Position numbers and translations under genes: made by a program. From NCBI GenBank assembly GCA_047616645.1, contig JBLHIH010000016.1, positions 1 to 43,774 of the forward strand: a stretch of DNA of 43,774 nt, in the 5' to 3' direction. Below the pieces are notes generated by a model. It saw only the letters and a list, made by a program, of their open reading frames with translations, did not search any database and was not told where the DNA came from. Within the stretch, counting starts at the first letter, position 1. Each line of letters opens with the position of its first letter. Source of the stretch: JAHRVQ01 sp047616645. Its GTDB lineage: Bacteria > Pseudomonadota > Gammaproteobacteria > Pseudomonadales > Azotimanducaceae. Of the stretch, positions 1 to 7,819 are shown piece after piece.

Positions 1-404
1 CCCAAAACGTTGATGTCCTCGAATTCGATCGGTGGGATAAAGAGAAGGCAAATACCAGCGATGTAAATAGGTGTCCCTAGCAGGATGAATGGTTTTCTAC
101 GTCCCCATTTCGAACGGCTGCGATCTGATAAAAAACCGACTATAGGATCAGTTAGACCATCGAAAACTCTTGCAAGCACTAACATCAGGCCAACAAAAGC
201 GAGACCTAAGCCGAAACCCTCGGAGTCGGCATAAACTGCTGGTAGATAAACCGCCATGGGTAGAGCAATCATTGCAAGTGGTGTAGCGGGTGCTCCGTAG
301 GAGGCGAGTAACCATTTGCCTAGGGGGAGGCTAGATGATTCGGTAGGGGATTCGCCAGCTGGTTTTTCGTGATTCGTATCAATCTCTGCAACAGTCTCTG
401 TCAT
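1..404 (-). CDS. GPH-family (MelB-type) MFS cation symporter, N-terminal part, cut by window edge
   Basis: Reading leftward from an ATG at 404, the frame stays open for 134 codons to the window edge. After about 28 hydrophilic residues come membrane helices (WLLASYGAPATPLAMIALPM and following) and then the loop DGLTDPIVGFLSDRSRSKWG followed by RRKPFILLG. That loop between helices 2 and 3 is the hallmark of glycoside-pentoside-hexuronide:cation symporters, inner-membrane proteins that usually import sugars or related molecules with Na+ or H+. The start is supported by an AGGTGG-like ribosome site just upstream. The gene is divergent from the P450 at 585, so the two may share a control region. 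Substrate is unknown; GPH members near catabolic P450 genes need not carry sugars. The C-terminal two thirds lie outside the window. Confidence 0.85.
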   Translation of the reverse strand, partial: MTETVAEIDTNHEKPAGESPTESSSLPLGKWLLASYGAPATPLAMIALPMAVYLPAVYADSEGFGLGLAFVGLMLVLARVFDGLTDPIVGFLSDRSRSKWGRRKPFILLGTPIYIAGICLLFIPPIEFEDINVL

Positions 405-584
405 CGCCTACCACCTAGTTATTAGACAGTAGACTGTATATTAATCTGCTCAATAATACGAAAGATCAGATTGGGCCACATAAATGGCCGATTCGGACCT
501 TCGGTTTTTCCGAAAATTATTAGAGAATTTGCAAACATTACTTAAACAACTATTTTTATTTATTTGAGACGAGGTAGATTTTTC

Positions 585-1862
585 ATGAGCGAAGCAGTGA
601 AAGAACCAAGAGTTATTATTAACCCACTCGAATTGCCCTATCAGGATCCTCTTACAACCCCATTAGATGAATTAGATGTTGCCAGGCCTCAGCTTTTTGA
701 GAAAGACGAGCATTGGACGTATTTCGAGCGATTAAGAAAAGAGGCGCCGGTTCACTATTGTAAAGAAAGTGCCTTCGGCCCTTACTGGTCTATCAGTGAT
801 TACAAACATATTAAAGAAGTTGATCAGACACACAATGTTTTCAGCTCGGAACCCGCCATTACCATTGATGATCAAGATGAAGAATTTAAACTGCCTATGT
901 TCATTGCTATGGATCAACCTAAGCATGATCAACAGCGTAAGGTGGTGCAGCCAGTAGTTGTCCCGCGGAATTTGCAGAAATTTGAATCCGTTATTCGTGA
1001 ACGTACAGGTCAAATTCTTGACGAGGTACCACACAATGAAGAATTTGATTGGGTCGAGCATGTATCTGTTGAGTTAACCACCTTAATGCTGGCAACTATT
1101 TTTGGTTTTCCGATGGAAGATAAACATAAATTGACTTATTGGTCGGATGTGGCGACGGGCGGTGTATTCCGAGATTTTACAGAGGAATCTCAACAGAAAG
1201 CCTACGCAGAATTGTTGGATTGTTTAGGAACCTTTACAGATATTTGGCATGAACGTGTTAAAAATCCAGGAGAATTCGATCTCATCACCATGTTGGCGCA
1301 TAACGAAACAACAAAGGATATGGTGAATGATCCAATGGAATATTTGGGTAACTTACTTTTACTCATAGTAGGTGGCAATGATACTACTCGAAATTCTATG
1401 ACGGGTAGCGTATATGCCTTGAATAAGTTTATGGGTGAGTACGATAAGCTCAGATCTGATGAATCGCTCATCCCTAACATGGTGGCAGAAGTGATCAGGT
1501 GGCAGACACCTTTGGCACATATGCGTCGCAAAGCAAAGCAAGATATCGAACTTGGCGGCAAGATAATCAAAGCCGGTGATAAGGTTATTATGTGGTATGT
1601 TTCTGGAAATCGAGATGAAAAAGTTTTTGAGGATCCGCATAAATTGATGATTGATCGAAAAAATGCTCGCCAACATGTCTCATTTGGTTTTGGTATTCAT
1701 CGCTGTATGGGTAATCGTTTGGCAGAGATGCAATTGAAAATACTCTGGGAAGAAATCCAAGCGAGATTTAGGTTTATTGAAGTGATGGATGAACCTAAGC
1801 GTTCTCAATCAGTGTTTGTAAAGGGCTATAATAACTTACCGGTCCGTGTACAGCGAAAGTAA
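585..1862 (+). CDS. Cytochrome P450, CYP153 family (terminal alkane/fatty acid hydroxylase)
   Basis: A 425-residue soluble P450. The I-helix oxygen-activation motif GGNDTT is at residues 263-268, the K-helix ExxR appears as EVIRWQ, and the haem loop FGFGIHRCMGNRLAEM carries the thiolate ligand Cys374. The stretches LLLIVGGNDTTRNSM, RWQTPLAHMRRKA and VMWYVSGNRDE are typical of CYP153, the bacterial family that hydroxylates medium-chain alkanes at the terminal carbon using a ferredoxin and a ferredoxin reductase. Neither redox partner is in this window. I chose the ATG at 585 because GAGG lies about 11 bases upstream; a TTG at 564 would add seven residues but has no such site. The downstream alpha/beta hydrolase is 43 bases away on the same strand and is probably cotranscribed. 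Family assignment is firm; the true substrate (alkane, fatty acid or terpenoid) is inferred. Confidence 0.9.
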   Translation: MSEAVKEPRVIINPLELPYQDPLTTPLDELDVARPQLFEKDEHWTYFERLRKEAPVHYCKESAFGPYWSISDYKHIKEVDQTHNVFSSEPAITIDDQDEEFKLPMFIAMDQPKHDQQRKVVQPVVVPRNLQKFESVIRERTGQILDEVPHNEEFDWVEHVSVELTTLMLATIFGFPMEDKHKLTYWSDVATGGVFRDFTEESQQKAYAELLDCLGTFTDIWHERVKNPGEFDLITMLAHNETTKDMVNDPMEYLGNLLLLIVGGNDTTRNSMTGSVYALNKFMGEYDKLRSDESLIPNMVAEVIRWQTPLAHMRRKAKQDIELGGKIIKAGDKVIMWYVSGNRDEKVFEDPHKLMIDRKNARQHVSFGFGIHRCMGNRLAEMQLKILWEEIQARFRFIEVMDEPKRSQSVFVKGYNNLPVRVQRK

Positions 1863-1905
1863 TACCTAAACTACATAAAACTAAGAGCTGAAAAGGACTT
1901 AAGTC

Positions 1906-2799
1906 ATGCCTCAAGCACAAGCGAATAACATTACTATCGAATACGATACCTTTGGTGATCAACAAAAACCTGCGATGTTGTTGATTATGGGCTTGGGTGC
2001 TCAGATGATTCACTGGGATGTGGATTTCTGCAATCAACTTGCCAGCGAAGGTTTTTATGTTATACGATTTGATAATCGAGATGTAGGACTCTCCAGCAAA
2101 ATGGATGGGGAGTCTGTACCCGAACTCAGTAAAATGGTATTGGATTTGATGTCGGGTAAAACACCTAAAGTGCCTTATTCAATTGATGATATGGCTGCTG
2201 ACGCTATGGGTTTATTGGATGTCTTAGGTATTCAGCAGGCACATATTTGTGGCGCTTCAATGGGGGGAATGATCGCTCAGCTGGTTGCCTGTCACTATCC
2301 CGAACGAGCGCTTAGTTTGACCTCTATCATGTCTACAACAGGAAGCCCGGACCTACCCAAGTCCACAGCAGAGGCTCAAGAAGCGTTGTCAGCACCTCGT
2401 CCAGACAGTGAGGAGGAGGTGGTGAAAAGAGCCCAAAGCAACGCATTGATACTGGGTAGCCCTGGTTTCGAAAAAGATGCAGAATTTATAGCTCGACGCG
2501 CCTTGGAAGCATTTAGGCGAAGTTTCTATCCAATGGGATTTGCAAGGCAAGTCGCTGCAATCGTCGTTGCCGGAGATCGCCGGGTAAAACTGCAAAAACT
2601 AACATTGCCAAGTTTAGTCATTCACGGAACCGATGATCCCTTAGTACCCGTTCAGGGAGGGCATGATACTCATGAAAATATTGTTGGCTCTAAGCTTGAG
2701 TTAATTGAAGGTATGGGTCACGATTTACCTAAAGGCGCGTGGAATAGAATAATATCGTCTATTACGAATCTCACATTAAAAGAAACTGAAAGCACCTAA
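1906..2799 (+). CDS. Alpha/beta-fold hydrolase
   Basis: A 297-residue alpha/beta hydrolase with the expected triad order: nucleophile Ser118 in GASMGG, an acid at Asp243/Asp244 in HGTDDP, and His272 in GMGHDLP. The oxyanion region reads LLIMGLGAQMIHWD, a form common in esterases related to aclacinomycin methylesterase RdmC. There is no signal peptide, so it is cytoplasmic. It follows the CYP153 gene by 43 bases, suggesting a shared transcript and a role in processing an ester or other product of the same substrate range; that link is inference. Similar proteins are widely annotated only as alpha/beta hydrolase, so the reaction cannot be named more closely from sequence. Confidence 0.85.
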   Translation: MPQAQANNITIEYDTFGDQQKPAMLLIMGLGAQMIHWDVDFCNQLASEGFYVIRFDNRDVGLSSKMDGESVPELSKMVLDLMSGKTPKVPYSIDDMAADAMGLLDVLGIQQAHICGASMGGMIAQLVACHYPERALSLTSIMSTTGSPDLPKSTAEAQEALSAPRPDSEEEVVKRAQSNALILGSPGFEKDAEFIARRALEAFRRSFYPMGFARQVAAIVVAGDRRVKLQKLTLPSLVIHGTDDPLVPVQGGHDTHENIVGSKLELIEGMGHDLPKGAWNRIISSITNLTLKETEST

Positions 2800-2856
2800 C
2801 CATTTGGTGCAGTTGTTGATATTTTTCTTGTTGAAATGGCATTAACTGCTTTCCCT

Positions 2857-2944
2857 ATTTTAAGGGACGTTATTTTAAGGGCCATTATTTTAAGAGACGT
2901 TCTTTTTAGCGCTGTTCTTTTTGAATTTATTCTTTTTGAATTGA
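2857..2944. repeat. Near-tandem 15-bp units across the 3' end of topB
   Basis: Three 15-base units of the type ATTTTAAGGGACGTT occupy 2857-2901 and are followed in the same 15-base rhythm by three units of the type TTCTTTTTGAATTTA (2900-2944). On the minus strand the second set encodes the lysine-rich pentapeptides KKNQF/KKNKF/KKNSA at the TopB C-terminus. The first set begins with the last codons (KNVS), supplies the TopB stop, and continues past it with further in-phase stops. This looks like expansion of a 15-base unit by slippage, then divergence. Confidence 0.7.
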
Positions 2945-4824
2945 TCGTTTGTTGATTTAACACCCTTAAGTTCGATGGGTAAGTGGGCTTGGCTTTGTTG
3001 AATTAAATCATTCAAGGATGTGACGAGCGGATCCATAAAAGAGTCATACTTTGCTTTCCTGTTAGCGACAGCTTCAAGTATGGATTCCCAATGTGCAGTC
3101 ATGTCAGGTAGGGTAGCAGAGTCCGGAAGGCTTTTTATCAAAGCGCGACCCGTTGGTGTAGAGAGAATTTGCTTCCCTTTGCGTTCGAAGAACTGTCTTC
3201 TAAAAAGCAGTTCGATAATACCGGCGCGGGTAGCCTCAGTGCCTAGTCCATCTGTCTCTTTTAGTATCTTTCGAATGTCAGCGTTTTTTACAAATCTAGC
3301 AATTCCCGTCATGGCTGATAATAGACTCGCATCTGTAAAGTGCTTAGGAGGGCTCGTTTCCTTTTCAAGCAAATTTGCGTCGTAACAATAAAGTGATGCA
3401 CCTTTTTTTAAGGCGGCAGGAACATCATTTTTCTTCTGTTTCTTTTTACTTTGCTTATCGCTTAAAAAAACTTGCTTCCATCCTTCGACTTTTGTTTGTC
3501 GGTTTTTAGCAATAAATGTGCCGCCTTCAATTTCTAGGTTTACTTGAACTTCTTGGTATTCATGTTTGATGAAAAATTGACATAAATATTGACGGGCGAT
3601 GAGTTCATAAACTTTTGCTTCCCCAGCGTTTAGTCGACTGATATCGGCTGTTTTTCTTGTAGGTATTATGGCGTGGTGAGCAGCAACTTTATCATCATCC
3701 CAGACTTTGCCTTTGATACTTGTATCGGCAACATCGATTAGGCTTCTGATTGAATTGATGTTAATGGCGATAGCTTTAAGCACGCTGGGCGCCTCTACAA
3801 AATGTTCTTTAGGTAAATATCGGTTATCAGAACGTGGATAGGTAATGAGTTTGTGTCGTTCATATAAACTTTGACAATGATCAAGGACCGCTTGAGCGCT
3901 GAGAGAATGACGAGTCGCTGCCTCAATTTGCAAGGATGACAGGTTGAAAGGAAGTGGTGGCGCAAGTTTTTTTACTTTCCTGCTTATATTAGTGACTAAT
4001 GCATTTTTGTTAGTAATTCTCTCAACAACATTTTTCCCAAGTCCTTTAACAAGCACATGCCCGTCAGTGTCCATATAAGGCTCGCAGGCTTCGCTAGGTT
4101 GCCACACAGCGACAAAACGATCTGATTCATCTGTCTGAGTCTTTTGAATTGAAGCTTCAACCTCAAAGAAGGGCTTCACCTTAAAGTTATTGATTTCTTC
4201 GTCTCGACGAACGACCAAACCCAAGAGGGGTGTTTGAACTCGTCCAACGGATAATAAGCCGTCAAACCCTACCTTGCGCCCTTGGAGGGTGTAAGCACGG
4301 GTCATATTAATCCCGTATAACCAATCAGCCCGTGATCGGGCCAAGGCAGAAGACGATAATGGTTGAAATTCTTTGTTGTCCCTCAATTTTGATAGTGCTT
4401 GGGTTACAGCATTGGGGTTTAAATCATTGATAAGACAACGTTTCACGAGCGGTTTTTTCTTTCCCCTCAAGTGCTCAATCACTTGATCAACTAATAGCTG
4501 TCCTTCACGGTCTGGATCTCCTGCGTGAATTATTTCATCAGCATCTTTGATTAACTTTTTCAATACGGATAGTTGTTTGCTGGTTTTTGGCTTTGCCTGC
4601 AATATCCACTTATCTGGAATAATAGGCAGATGTTCTTGTCGCCACTGTTGGTATGCAGGGTCATAGGCTTTTGGTTCTGCTTGTTCGAGCAAGTGCCCAA
4701 TACACCAACTGACACAGTCACCATTGCCAGTAGTAATGTAACCATCCATTTTTCGATGAGGTTTAGTAAGCACTTCTGCTATGGCACGACCTAGGCTAGG
4801 TTTTTCAGCAATATAAAGTTTCAC
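2890..4824 (-). CDS. topB: DNA topoisomerase III
   Basis: A 644-residue type IA topoisomerase, close to the roughly 650 residues of E. coli TopB. The N-terminus MKLYIAEKPSLGRAIAEVL and the Toprim acid motif HAGDPDREGQLL bind the catalytic metal; the catalytic tyrosine is Tyr329 in ITYPRSDNRYLP. The enzyme passes one DNA strand through another, resolving precatenanes and single-strand-linked intermediates at replication and recombination sites. The start is a GTG at 4824; an in-frame stop just upstream excludes a longer protein, and no strong ribosome site is visible. The C-terminus ends in KKN pentapeptide repeats encoded by a 15-base repeat. A LexA-like palindrome lies 66 bases upstream of the start. 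The gene converges with the hydrolase gene at 2799. Confidence 0.97.
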   Translation of the reverse strand: MKLYIAEKPSLGRAIAEVLTKPHRKMDGYITTGNGDCVSWCIGHLLEQAEPKAYDPAYQQWRQEHLPIIPDKWILQAKPKTSKQLSVLKKLIKDADEIIHAGDPDREGQLLVDQVIEHLRGKKKPLVKRCLINDLNPNAVTQALSKLRDNKEFQPLSSSALARSRADWLYGINMTRAYTLQGRKVGFDGLLSVGRVQTPLLGLVVRRDEEINNFKVKPFFEVEASIQKTQTDESDRFVAVWQPSEACEPYMDTDGHVLVKGLGKNVVERITNKNALVTNISRKVKKLAPPLPFNLSSLQIEAATRHSLSAQAVLDHCQSLYERHKLITYPRSDNRYLPKEHFVEAPSVLKAIAININSIRSLIDVADTSIKGKVWDDDKVAAHHAIIPTRKTADISRLNAGEAKVYELIARQYLCQFFIKHEYQEVQVNLEIEGGTFIAKNRQTKVEGWKQVFLSDKQSKKKQKKNDVPAALKKGASLYCYDANLLEKETSPPKHFTDASLLSAMTGIARFVKNADIRKILKETDGLGTEATRAGIIELLFRRQFFERKGKQILSTPTGRALIKSLPDSATLPDMTAHWESILEAVANRKAKYDSFMDPLVTSLNDLIQQSQAHLPIELKGVKSTNDQFKKNKFKKNSAKKNVS

Positions 4825-4889
4825 TGTTTATAAGACATGATATATGACATGTATTTTGTTATCAGAAAGTAAAATGGTAGCACGGTATT

Positions 4890-4909
4890 TACTGGTTGTA
4901 TATACAGTA
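4890..4909. promoter_or_regulatory. LexA-like (SOS) box upstream of topB
   Basis: The 20-mer TACTGGTTGTATATACAGTA has the CTG-N10-CAG core of gammaproteobacterial LexA sites with the extra flanking TA on both sides; the right half matches the classic TATATACAGTA exactly. It lies 66 bases upstream of the topB GTG and no protein gene starts on the other side before the tRNA, so topB is the likely target. This is a motif match only. Confidence 0.5.
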
Positions 4910-4944
4910 GATGGCCACCTCAAACCAAGCAGGTTAATTTGTAC

Positions 4945-4973
4945 TTGATGAAGCCCATGCGCCTGTCTATAAT
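4945..4973 (+). promoter_or_regulatory. Sigma70-type promoter with GC-rich discriminator, probably for tRNA-Leu
   Basis: TTGATG at 4945-4950 and a perfect TATAAT at 4968-4973 are separated by 17 bases and followed at once by CGCGCTCC, the GC-rich discriminator typical of stringently controlled stable RNA promoters. It points toward tRNA-Leu, whose mature 5' end is about 140 bases downstream, so a long leader or an additional closer promoter would be needed. Confidence 0.5.
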
Positions 4974-5120
4974 CGCGCTCCTTCTTAGGTGATATTGTTC
5001 ACTAGCTTATTCAATATGCAGAGTGATAGTATAAACAACTTGTTGAATAGTGCTTATATTTCAATAAGTTAAGATCGAAAACTTAAGAAGATACAAATAT
5101 TTATTAAGTGAAATGTGATA

Positions 5121-5206
<86 letters not shown>

Positions 5207-5295
5207 TATTTCATTAAATATATTGGTATTAGAAATTTTAAAATTGTTCCAATCATTCTTATAAAGCATCACTGAAGAGAAATAGGTAAATACCC

Positions 5296-6684
5296 ATGCA
5301 AGTAACCCTCGAAACCACATCCGGTTTAGAACGTCGCATGCGCATTAGCGTGCCAGCGGAAGAATTGGACGACAAGGTTGACGCTAAACTTAAGCAAGCA
5401 GCGGGACAAGTTAAAATAAAAGGCTTTCGACCTGGCAAAGTACCTATGAAAGAGGTTAAGAGGCGATATGAAGTGGGTATTCGCCAAGAAGTTTCTTCAG
5501 ATGTAATGCAATCTTCTTTTGCAGAAGCCCTTCAACAGGAATCAGTATCTCCAGCCGGTGCACCGCAAATTGAAGACGTGAGTAATCTTGAAGCGGGGAA
5601 AAATTTAGAATTTACCGCTATTTTCGAAGTATTCCCAGAAGTTACACTAAGTGATTTTTCTAGTATTCTGATTGAGAGACCCGTTTCAACAGTCGAAGAA
5701 TCCGACATAGATAAAATGGTTGAAACGCTAAGAACCCAGCGGTCAGAATTTAAAGAGGTCGATAGGGCCTGTAAAGACGAGGATAAAGTCAATTTAGACT
5801 TTGATGGATATCTTGATGGTGAATCCTTTGATGGCGGAAAGGCAGAAGGTAGTGATATCGTTTTAGGCTCTGGCAGTATGATTCCGGGCTTTGAAGATGG
5901 CATTGTAGGCGCGAAGGCTGGCGAAGAAAAAGAAATTAAAGTGACTTTTCCTGAAGGCTATCAAGCTGCTGAGTTAGCCGGTAAAGAGGCGACCTTTAAG
6001 ATTAAGGTAAATACGGTTCTTGAATCAGAATTGCCTGAATTAAACGACGCGTTCTATACAAACTTCGGTGTGCAGGAAGGCGGATTGGAAGCGTTTCGAT
6101 TGGAAGTAAAGTCCAATATGGAAAAAGAACTTGCTGCGGCGGTAAAAAACAAGGTCAAGAATCAAGCTATGGACGGGCTTCTTGTGTCCAACAAGATTGA
6201 TGTCCCAAAGGCGCTCCTAGATCAAGAAATTAATAGGCTTCGCCATGAAGCAGTTCAACAATTTGGTGGTCACGATAAGATTGACCCCTCAATGTTGCCT
6301 GCAGAAATGTTCACGGCTCAAGCAGGGAAGCGTGTGTCTCTTGGCCTGCTTGTCAATGCTATTGTCGAACAACATGAACTTAAAGTTGATGATGATAAAG
6401 TGAAAGAAATGATTGAGACCATGGCGTCTTCCTATGAGGAGCCAGAACAAGTGATGAATTATTACTACGGTAACGAAGAACAACTTAATCAAATACAGAA
6501 CTTGGTACTTGAAGATATGGTAATTGATACTATATTGGAAAATTCCAAGGTTTCTGATCTAAAGTTGGCTTACGATGATGCCATTAAGGCTACAGAGCCC
6601 GCCGCCCTCGAAGATGCGTCTGATTCTGACACAGATGAAGCAGAAGATGCAGTAGAAGCAGAAAAAAAGGCTGATGAGGTATAG
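5296..6684 (+). CDS. tig: Trigger factor, ribosome-associated chaperone and peptidyl-prolyl isomerase
   Basis: A 462-residue trigger factor. The N-terminal ribosome-binding domain includes the signature GFRPGKVP (residues 43-50) that contacts ribosomal protein L23. The central FKBP-type domain (about 150-240) contains NLDFDGYLDGESFDGG and GFEDGIVGAKAGEEKEI. The C-terminal helical arms form the chaperone cavity. The protein is about 30 residues longer than the E. coli form because of an acidic tail (DASDSDTDEAEDAVEAEKK). It heads the conserved order tig-clpP-clpX-lon-hupB-ppiD. The start is the ATG at 5296, with AGG about 11 bases before it. Confidence 0.98.
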   Translation: MQVTLETTSGLERRMRISVPAEELDDKVDAKLKQAAGQVKIKGFRPGKVPMKEVKRRYEVGIRQEVSSDVMQSSFAEALQQESVSPAGAPQIEDVSNLEAGKNLEFTAIFEVFPEVTLSDFSSILIERPVSTVEESDIDKMVETLRTQRSEFKEVDRACKDEDKVNLDFDGYLDGESFDGGKAEGSDIVLGSGSMIPGFEDGIVGAKAGEEKEIKVTFPEGYQAAELAGKEATFKIKVNTVLESELPELNDAFYTNFGVQEGGLEAFRLEVKSNMEKELAAAVKNKVKNQAMDGLLVSNKIDVPKALLDQEINRLRHEAVQQFGGHDKIDPSMLPAEMFTAQAGKRVSLGLLVNAIVEQHELKVDDDKVKEMIETMASSYEEPEQVMNYYYGNEEQLNQIQNLVLEDMVIDTILENSKVSDLKLAYDDAIKATEPAALEDASDSDTDEAEDAVEAEKKADEV

Positions 6685-6860
6685 ACCCAGAGGAAATTTA
6701 CTCCGCTACATTTACTCCCTAATAGGTACTAATAAAAACTTTTTAGTGCGAAAGCATTGAAGTTTTAGAAAAATGACGCAATATTGGTATCTAGGGAGTA
6801 TTTTCTGATGGAGATGCTTCCACTACGCAGCGTATGAATTCATCAGGTGGGCATGATTAC

Positions 6861-6876
6861 AGCATGTCGACATGCT
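6861..6876. other. Perfect 16-bp palindrome in the tig-clpP gap
   Basis: AGCATGTCGACATGCT is its own reverse complement. It lies in the 298-base gap between tig and clpP, 107 bases before the clpP start, and has no T-run after it. It may be an operator or chance; no known regulator consensus is recognised. The rest of the gap shows no gene. Confidence 0.35.
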
Positions 6877-6982
6877 TAAGCTAGTAAAGCGCCTTTTGTT
6901 AAAGAGAGATGATTTGATAGACTTCTGCTTTGATAAGCTGCTACATTTATTGATGTAATAATCCTTTTAGACTGAGGTACAA

Positions 6983-7627
6983 ATGAGCGACAATTTTGGT
7001 GATAACTTTCTCCCGGAAACAACTGCAATGGGCTTGGTTCCCATGGTGGTTGAGCAAACAGCACGGGGCGAGCGCTCTTATGATATTTTTTCGAGATTAT
7101 TAAAGGAAAGAATTATCTTCATCGTCGGTCCTATTGACGATGCAATAGCAAACTTAGTGGTTGCACAGCTGCTTTTTTGTGAATCTGAAAATGCCGACAA
7201 AGATGTCCAGCTTTACATTAACTCACCCGGCGGCTCTGTCACTGCAGGTCTTGCAATTTACGATACGATGCAATTTATTAATTGTGACGTCTCCACGATG
7301 TGTATGGGCCAAGCTGCTAGTATGGGTTCGTTTTTGCTGGCTGGGGGCGCTAAAGGCAAGCGGTATTGTTTGCCTAATTCTCGGATTATGATTCATCAAC
7401 CGAGCGGTGGGTCTCAGGGGCAAGCATCGGATATTGAAATACAGGCGAGAGAAATTTTATTTCTTCGAACACGCTTAAACGAGATTTTGGCAGCGCATTC
7501 AGGTAAATCGGTTGAACAAATAGCCATTGATACTGAACGCGATAACTTCATGACCGCGCAAGAAGCCTTAACCTACGGATTGGTAGATAAAGTCCAAGAA
7601 CCTAGGGTTCCACTGGCGTCTGTCTAA
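6983..7627 (+). CDS. clpP: ATP-dependent Clp protease proteolytic subunit
   Basis: A 214-residue ClpP serine peptidase. The catalytic triad is Ser113 (GQAASMGSF), His138 (IMIHQPSGG) and Asp187 (TERDNF), spaced as in E. coli. The motif LVPMVVEQTARGERSYDIFS marks the start of the mature protein after a short propeptide. ClpP forms a double heptamer that degrades proteins fed by ClpX or ClpA. GAGG precedes the ATG. clpX follows after a 189-base gap that holds a nested stem-loop, so the two may be partly uncoupled. Confidence 0.98.
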   Translation: MSDNFGDNFLPETTAMGLVPMVVEQTARGERSYDIFSRLLKERIIFIVGPIDDAIANLVVAQLLFCESENADKDVQLYINSPGGSVTAGLAIYDTMQFINCDVSTMCMGQAASMGSFLLAGGAKGKRYCLPNSRIMIHQPSGGSQGQASDIEIQAREILFLRTRLNEILAAHSGKSVEQIAIDTERDNFMTAQEALTYGLVDKVQEPRVPLASV

Positions 7628-7639
7628 ATACGCCATAAT

Positions 7640-7704
7640 ACTGGTTAAAAGCAACCTTGATAAGCATCTTGATAAGAAAGTGCTTACCAATACTTGAAAC
7701 CAGT
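7640..7704 (+). other. Nested stem-loop between clpP and clpX
   Basis: An outer arm ACTGGTT (7640-7646) pairs with AACCAGT (7698-7704), and an inner arm TAAGCA (7661-7666) pairs with TGCTTA (7681-7686); the repeat CTTGATAAG occurs twice within. No T-run follows, so it is not a classic terminator. It could be an mRNA processing or stability element in a clpPX transcript. Confidence 0.35.
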
Positions 7705-7819
7705 GGCAATAAAATTTAACGTATTGGTATTGGAATATAGCTGTTAGCCGAAATTCGGTTAGTCCTATTGGACTTTTTATAAGAAACAGCAAAAGATAAG
7801 AATTTATAGAGGTTAAGTG

